Source: Aureimonas psammosilenae
Lineage (GTDB): Bacteria; Pseudomonadota; Alphaproteobacteria; Rhizobiales; Rhizobiaceae
Direction: 5' to 3'
Assembly (NCBI RefSeq): GCF_009176975.1
Contig: NZ_WEZG01000013.1
Coordinates: forward strand, 78,579 to 142,578
DNA length: 64,000 nt
In this document: positions 61,754-64,000 of the stretch, piece after piece
How positions within the stretch are numbered: position 1 is the stretch's first letter
How the letters are laid out: each line of letters begins with the position of its first letter
Translations under genes and position numbers: made by a program
The notes under the pieces: model-generated
Told to the model about the DNA's origin: nothing
Databases searched by the model: none
What the model saw: the letters and a program-made list of their open reading frames with translations, nothing else

Positions 61754-62232
61754 CACGAGACGCCTCCCGCCACAATGGTCTCCGCACCGAAGCGAGCGAT
61801 AAGCGCCGCCTCGGCCCGTCCATGGTCTTTCTTGCGCCCGAAGTGTTCGGAGGCAGGCCAGAGCCGCAGAGCCAAGGCGCGAGCCTCTTCCTTGTCGGCA
61901 GAGAGACGGAAGTGCTTCTTCCAGCGCCCCGGCGTCACGAGGTGCGTAGGAATGTCGAGCGCCAGCACCACGCCCCGCACAATCCCGTAGGAGCATCCGA
62001 AGTTAAAGGTGGAAGAGACGCCCTGTTTCGGCATCGGCCCCACCTTCTCGATAACCGCCATGGTCGGAGCCATCTGGCGGATACGCTTCGCCAGGGTGAC
62101 GGCATCGATTTCGCCGGCTGCGAGCGGCACGTCTTCAGCGGCAATCAGGCCAGGATGCGAGGGGAAGTAGAAGCTGATGGCCCCGGAAGCTCCGGGGTCC
62201 GCGCCAAGGATGCAGGTTTCGGGGGCGGTCAT
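61753..62232 (-). CDS. RuvC-like Holliday junction resolvase
   Basis: The 159-residue protein has the RNase H-like fold of phage RuvC enzymes. The acidic catalytic residues are in LGADPGASGAI, VIEKVGPM and KDHGRAEAALIA. It would resolve branched DNA before packaging. It is coupled by ATGA to the small gene upstream. Confidence 0.85.
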   Translation of the reverse strand: MTAPETCILGADPGASGAISFYFPSHPGLIAAEDVPLAAGEIDAVTLAKRIRQMAPTMAVIEKVGPMPKQGVSSTFNFGCSYGIVRGVVLALDIPTHLVTPGRWKKHFRLSADKEEARALALRLWPASEHFGRKKDHGRAEAALIARFGAETIVAGGVS

Positions 62233-62429
62233 CGTGACACCCCCTTTGCGAATGCGTGTTCCGCCAAGACGCGGGAGACGCTGGCGCTGACCGAAAATCG
62301 CGATGCGATATAAGCGGCCTGATTGAAAAGGACGGGGTTCTGAGCTACTTCAGGATTGTTCCCTGCCAGGACAATTCCCGAAGCCCGCTTGCTCTGCCCG
62401 GAGCGGCGGGTTTCAACGTTGTGGGCCAT
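62229..62429 (-). CDS. Small hypothetical protein
   Basis: The 66-residue protein begins MAHNVETRRSGQSKRASGIV and ends with a short HTH-like stretch (AAYIASRFSVSASVSRVL). The function is unknown. It lies between AlpA and RuvC genes in the coupled operon. Confidence 0.5.
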   Translation of the reverse strand: MAHNVETRRSGQSKRASGIVLAGNNPEVAQNPVLFNQAAYIASRFSVSASVSRVLAEHAFAKGVSR

Positions 62430-62431
62430 GA

Positions 62432-62653
62432 TTACGCTGCCTCCTCCATGTGCGAGGGCAAGCGACGGCCATCACGCTCCGCGATGCGGGCGCGCTGCCA
62501 GTCAGCGATTTCGGTTTCCAACCAGCCGACAGACTGCCGGCTAAGGCGAATGGGCTTCGGGAACTTGCCTTCGCCAATCAGGTCGTAGATGGCGCTCCGC
62601 CGGAGGCCGGTGGCCTTCTCAACATCGGGACGCCGGAGGATGGTCTGAACCAT
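62432..62653 (-). CDS. alpA: AlpA-family regulator/excisionase
   Basis: The 73-residue protein from ATG 62653 has the AlpA HTH (ILRRPDVEKATGLRRSAIYD, then GKFPKPIRLSRQSVGWLE). GGAAAGGAAG lies 5 bases upstream. Next to a P4-type integrase, AlpA proteins act as excisionase or regulate the integrase. It heads the replication operon of element 2. Confidence 0.85.
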   Translation of the reverse strand: MVQTILRRPDVEKATGLRRSAIYDLIGEGKFPKPIRLSRQSVGWLETEIADWQRARIAERDGRRLPSHMEEAA

Positions 62654-62751
62654 CGAACTTCCTTTCCACGTTCGAACCGAGGCGGTTGCACTCGGCATGG
62701 CGTGGAAGGTGCTCGGTCTTAGGAGGCCTGTCCTTCAATAACTCGGAAAAC

Positions 62752-63372
62752 TCAGCCTTCCGAGTTTTCCGAAATAGCAGCAAAGAAACGATCACTGTAT
62801 TTTCGGACCGATCTGGGATCGGGGCCACCATTCTGATACTTTCTCGCCATCCAATCCTGCAGCCATTCGAACACAATGTCTGCCGTCTTTGGATTGAGAG
62901 AACCAGTATAGCAGGCTCGCCCTAGCTCAATCAGTCCGCCTTCGTAGTCGTACTTCGCTGGACGGCCGCCAACACCTTTGCGAGAACTGGAGTTGGGAAA
63001 GTCATCCTTGCTCGAAAGACTGCCAACTGGCTTCCACTCATTGAGTAGGCTCGGACCTCTGCGAGCATGATCAAGCTCATCTAGCCAGCGAGATAGTGAT
63101 TGGGTTTCGATTTGGATGGGCTCTATCCAAGTCTCATAGAAAACACCGTCACCTCCCTTCCAAAGGTCTGGACGCTCGGAAAACATCGCTTCTTCATCTG
63201 GGCTGCCGTGCACAGCGCGCCCCGTTTTTCGTATTGTTCCCATTCCCGTTACGTTGCCCGCTTCAACGGCACCGCAGATGAGCTTTAGCGGACTGCTCGA
63301 GTACAGCGGCAATCGAGCTGAGAAGCGCGCAACGGCTTCCATGAGGGGTATCCAATTGTTGGATTTTGCCAT
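62752..63372 (-). CDS. Hypothetical protein
   Basis: The 206-residue protein begins MAKSNNWIPLMEAVARFSAR and shows GRPAKYDYEGGLIELGRACY near the middle and VRKYSDRFFAAI at the end. Proteins of this style occur next to integrases in Rhizobiales and may be DNA-binding. Its function is unknown. Codon use is less GC-rich than its neighbours. Confidence 0.55.
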   Translation of the reverse strand: MAKSNNWIPLMEAVARFSARLPLYSSSPLKLICGAVEAGNVTGMGTIRKTGRAVHGSPDEEAMFSERPDLWKGGDGVFYETWIEPIQIETQSLSRWLDELDHARRGPSLLNEWKPVGSLSSKDDFPNSSSRKGVGGRPAKYDYEGGLIELGRACYTGSLNPKTADIVFEWLQDWMARKYQNGGPDPRSVRKYSDRFFAAISENSEG

Positions 63373-63466
63373 CGCTACGCCTCGCGATCCGCCAGGGACC
63401 GCAGGGAAACCGATGGCGTATCGGCTTGTCGGCTGGCCGGCCTATCCCTGCGGGTTCAATGCGGCT

Positions 63467-64000
63467 CTAGCCGCGTAACTTCACGACTTCGCCGGCCGGT
63501 TTGATCGTGCTGCAGAAGGTTGCCCAATCCGCCATCATGCGATGACGCTTCTCGAATAGATCCCCGCGCCGATAGGCAGCTTCGACCTTGTTCCCGATGG
63601 TGTGCGCCAGAGCCATCTCCACCATGTCGCTGGGATAGGCCGTCGTCTCCGCCGCCCAATCGCGGAAGGTAGATCGGAAGCCATGGGCGGTGATGTCGGC
63701 ATGATCCATGCGCCTCAGCGTCATCAGAAGCGCCATATTCGAGAGCGGCTTCCCCTTCTTGTCGCCGATGAAGACATGCGGGTTGCCGTCCTCGCGCGGC
63801 AGAGCGTCTAGGATGGCGAGCGCCCGATCTGACAACGGGACGCGGTGCGGCCGGCCGGCCTTCATGCGCTCCGCTGGGATCGTCCATAGCTTTGCGTCCT
63901 TATCGACCTCGCTCCAGCGTGCGCCGACTACTTCACCGGTACGGCCGGCCGTGAGAATGGCAAACTCCAGCGCTCGCGCACCTACCCCTTCGGCCTGCCG
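63467..64000 (-). CDS. int: P4-type tyrosine integrase, C-terminal part (runs off the window)
   Basis: The last 177 residues are in the window. The catalytic domain is clear: LTAGRTGEVVGARW (Arg), HGFRSTFRDWA (His-x-x-Arg), LAHTIGNKVEAAYRRGDLFEKR (His and Tyr). This is the P4/CP4-57 subfamily that usually targets tRNA 3' ends. The N-terminal half lies right of base 64000. It is unrelated in subfamily to the integrase of element 1. Confidence 0.93.
   Translation of the reverse strand, partial: RQAEGVGARALEFAILTAGRTGEVVGARWSEVDKDAKLWTIPAERMKAGRPHRVPLSDRALAILDALPREDGNPHVFIGDKKGKPLSNMALLMTLRRMDHADITAHGFRSTFRDWAAETTAYPSDMVEMALAHTIGNKVEAAYRRGDLFEKRHRMMADWATFCSTIKPAGEVVKLRG

Larger units (their letters stand above)
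41041..64000. mobile_element. Integrated element 2 (prophage or phage satellite), right end outside the window
   Basis: Directly 3' of the tRNA come paired GTACAAA repeats, phage regulators and early genes, a surface-modifying cargo pair, terminase genes, virion-type proteins, a replication block, and at the right edge a P4-type integrase that continues past base 64000. Portal, capsid and tail-assembly genes are not seen. Insertion at the 3' side of tRNA-Ser is inferred from position; the right attachment site is outside the window. Confidence 0.65.

Noticed and set aside
1..64000. CRISPR array
   Set aside because: I looked for regularly spaced direct repeats with unique spacers and found none; the repeats present are two-copy attachment or operator-type repeats.

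Overview
The window comes from a GC-rich alphaproteobacterium, most likely of the order Hyphomicrobiales (Rhizobiales). The evidence is the gene order and gene types: the pdh-lipA-COQ10 (START)-pncC-ispDF-dusB-ntrBC-ntrYX-hfq-hflX-mazG string, the fused ispDF, the NtrY/NtrX pair and the short MetG. This placement is inferred from synteny and families, not from a database search.

Region 1 (1-22192) is ordinary chromosome. It holds the 3' end of lpdA, a GlsB/YeaQ-type membrane protein, lipA, a COQ10/RatA START protein, pncC-ispDF (minus), dusB-ntrB-ntrC-ntrY-ntrX-hfq-hflX (plus), mazG (minus), a tightly packed minus-strand run dac-tmk-holB-metG-tatD-MBL hydrolase, and rlpA. It ends at the broken 5' half of a tRNA-Ser gene.

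Region 2 (22193-40989) is an integrated element bounded by a perfect 44-bp direct repeat. The repeat covers 5 bases of leader plus the 5' half of tRNA-Ser(UGA) through the anticodon loop. The left copy is a tRNA fragment; the right copy lies in the intact tRNA at 40951-41040, next to a tyrosine integrase (39719-40870). An 18-bp repeat (22357-22374 and 40879-40896) lies just inside both ends and looks like a pair of integrase arm-site clusters. Inside the left end is a noncoding stretch of about 580 bases packed with distinct inverted repeats (22344-22925), the most unusual object in the window. The rest holds a GNAT-fold protein, a YkgJ-type protein, a chain of very small plus-strand genes (DUF3606-like, CsbD-like and others), a minus-strand prophage remnant with tail-fibre genes, a PAS-GGDEF-EAL protein and a minus-strand early/replication block.

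Region 3 (41041 to beyond 64000) is a second element lying 3' of the same tRNA-Ser. Paired GTACAAA repeats follow the tRNA, and a P4-type integrase runs off the right edge. Reading leftward from the integrase there are an AlpA-like regulator, a RuvC-like resolvase, a DUF3987 helicase/primase-like protein, small ORFs, a Crp/Fnr regulator, an RHH protein with its own operator-like palindrome, a transglycosylase-like virion protein, a 661-residue virion-type protein, and small and large terminase. No portal, capsid or tail-assembly gene is visible. Between the terminase and the early block sits a plus-strand cargo pair, an SGNH-like protein and an MBOAT O-acyltransferase, likely to O-acetylate a surface glycan. 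A divergent XRE/MarR regulatory pair controls a translationally coupled minus-strand operon (41151-44651) near the tRNA.

Taken together, one tRNA-Ser gene appears to have been used from both sides by two unrelated integrases. Both elements look defective or satellite-like, share small accessory gene families, and carry cargo that could change host surface and signalling (glycan acetylation, cyclic-di-GMP).
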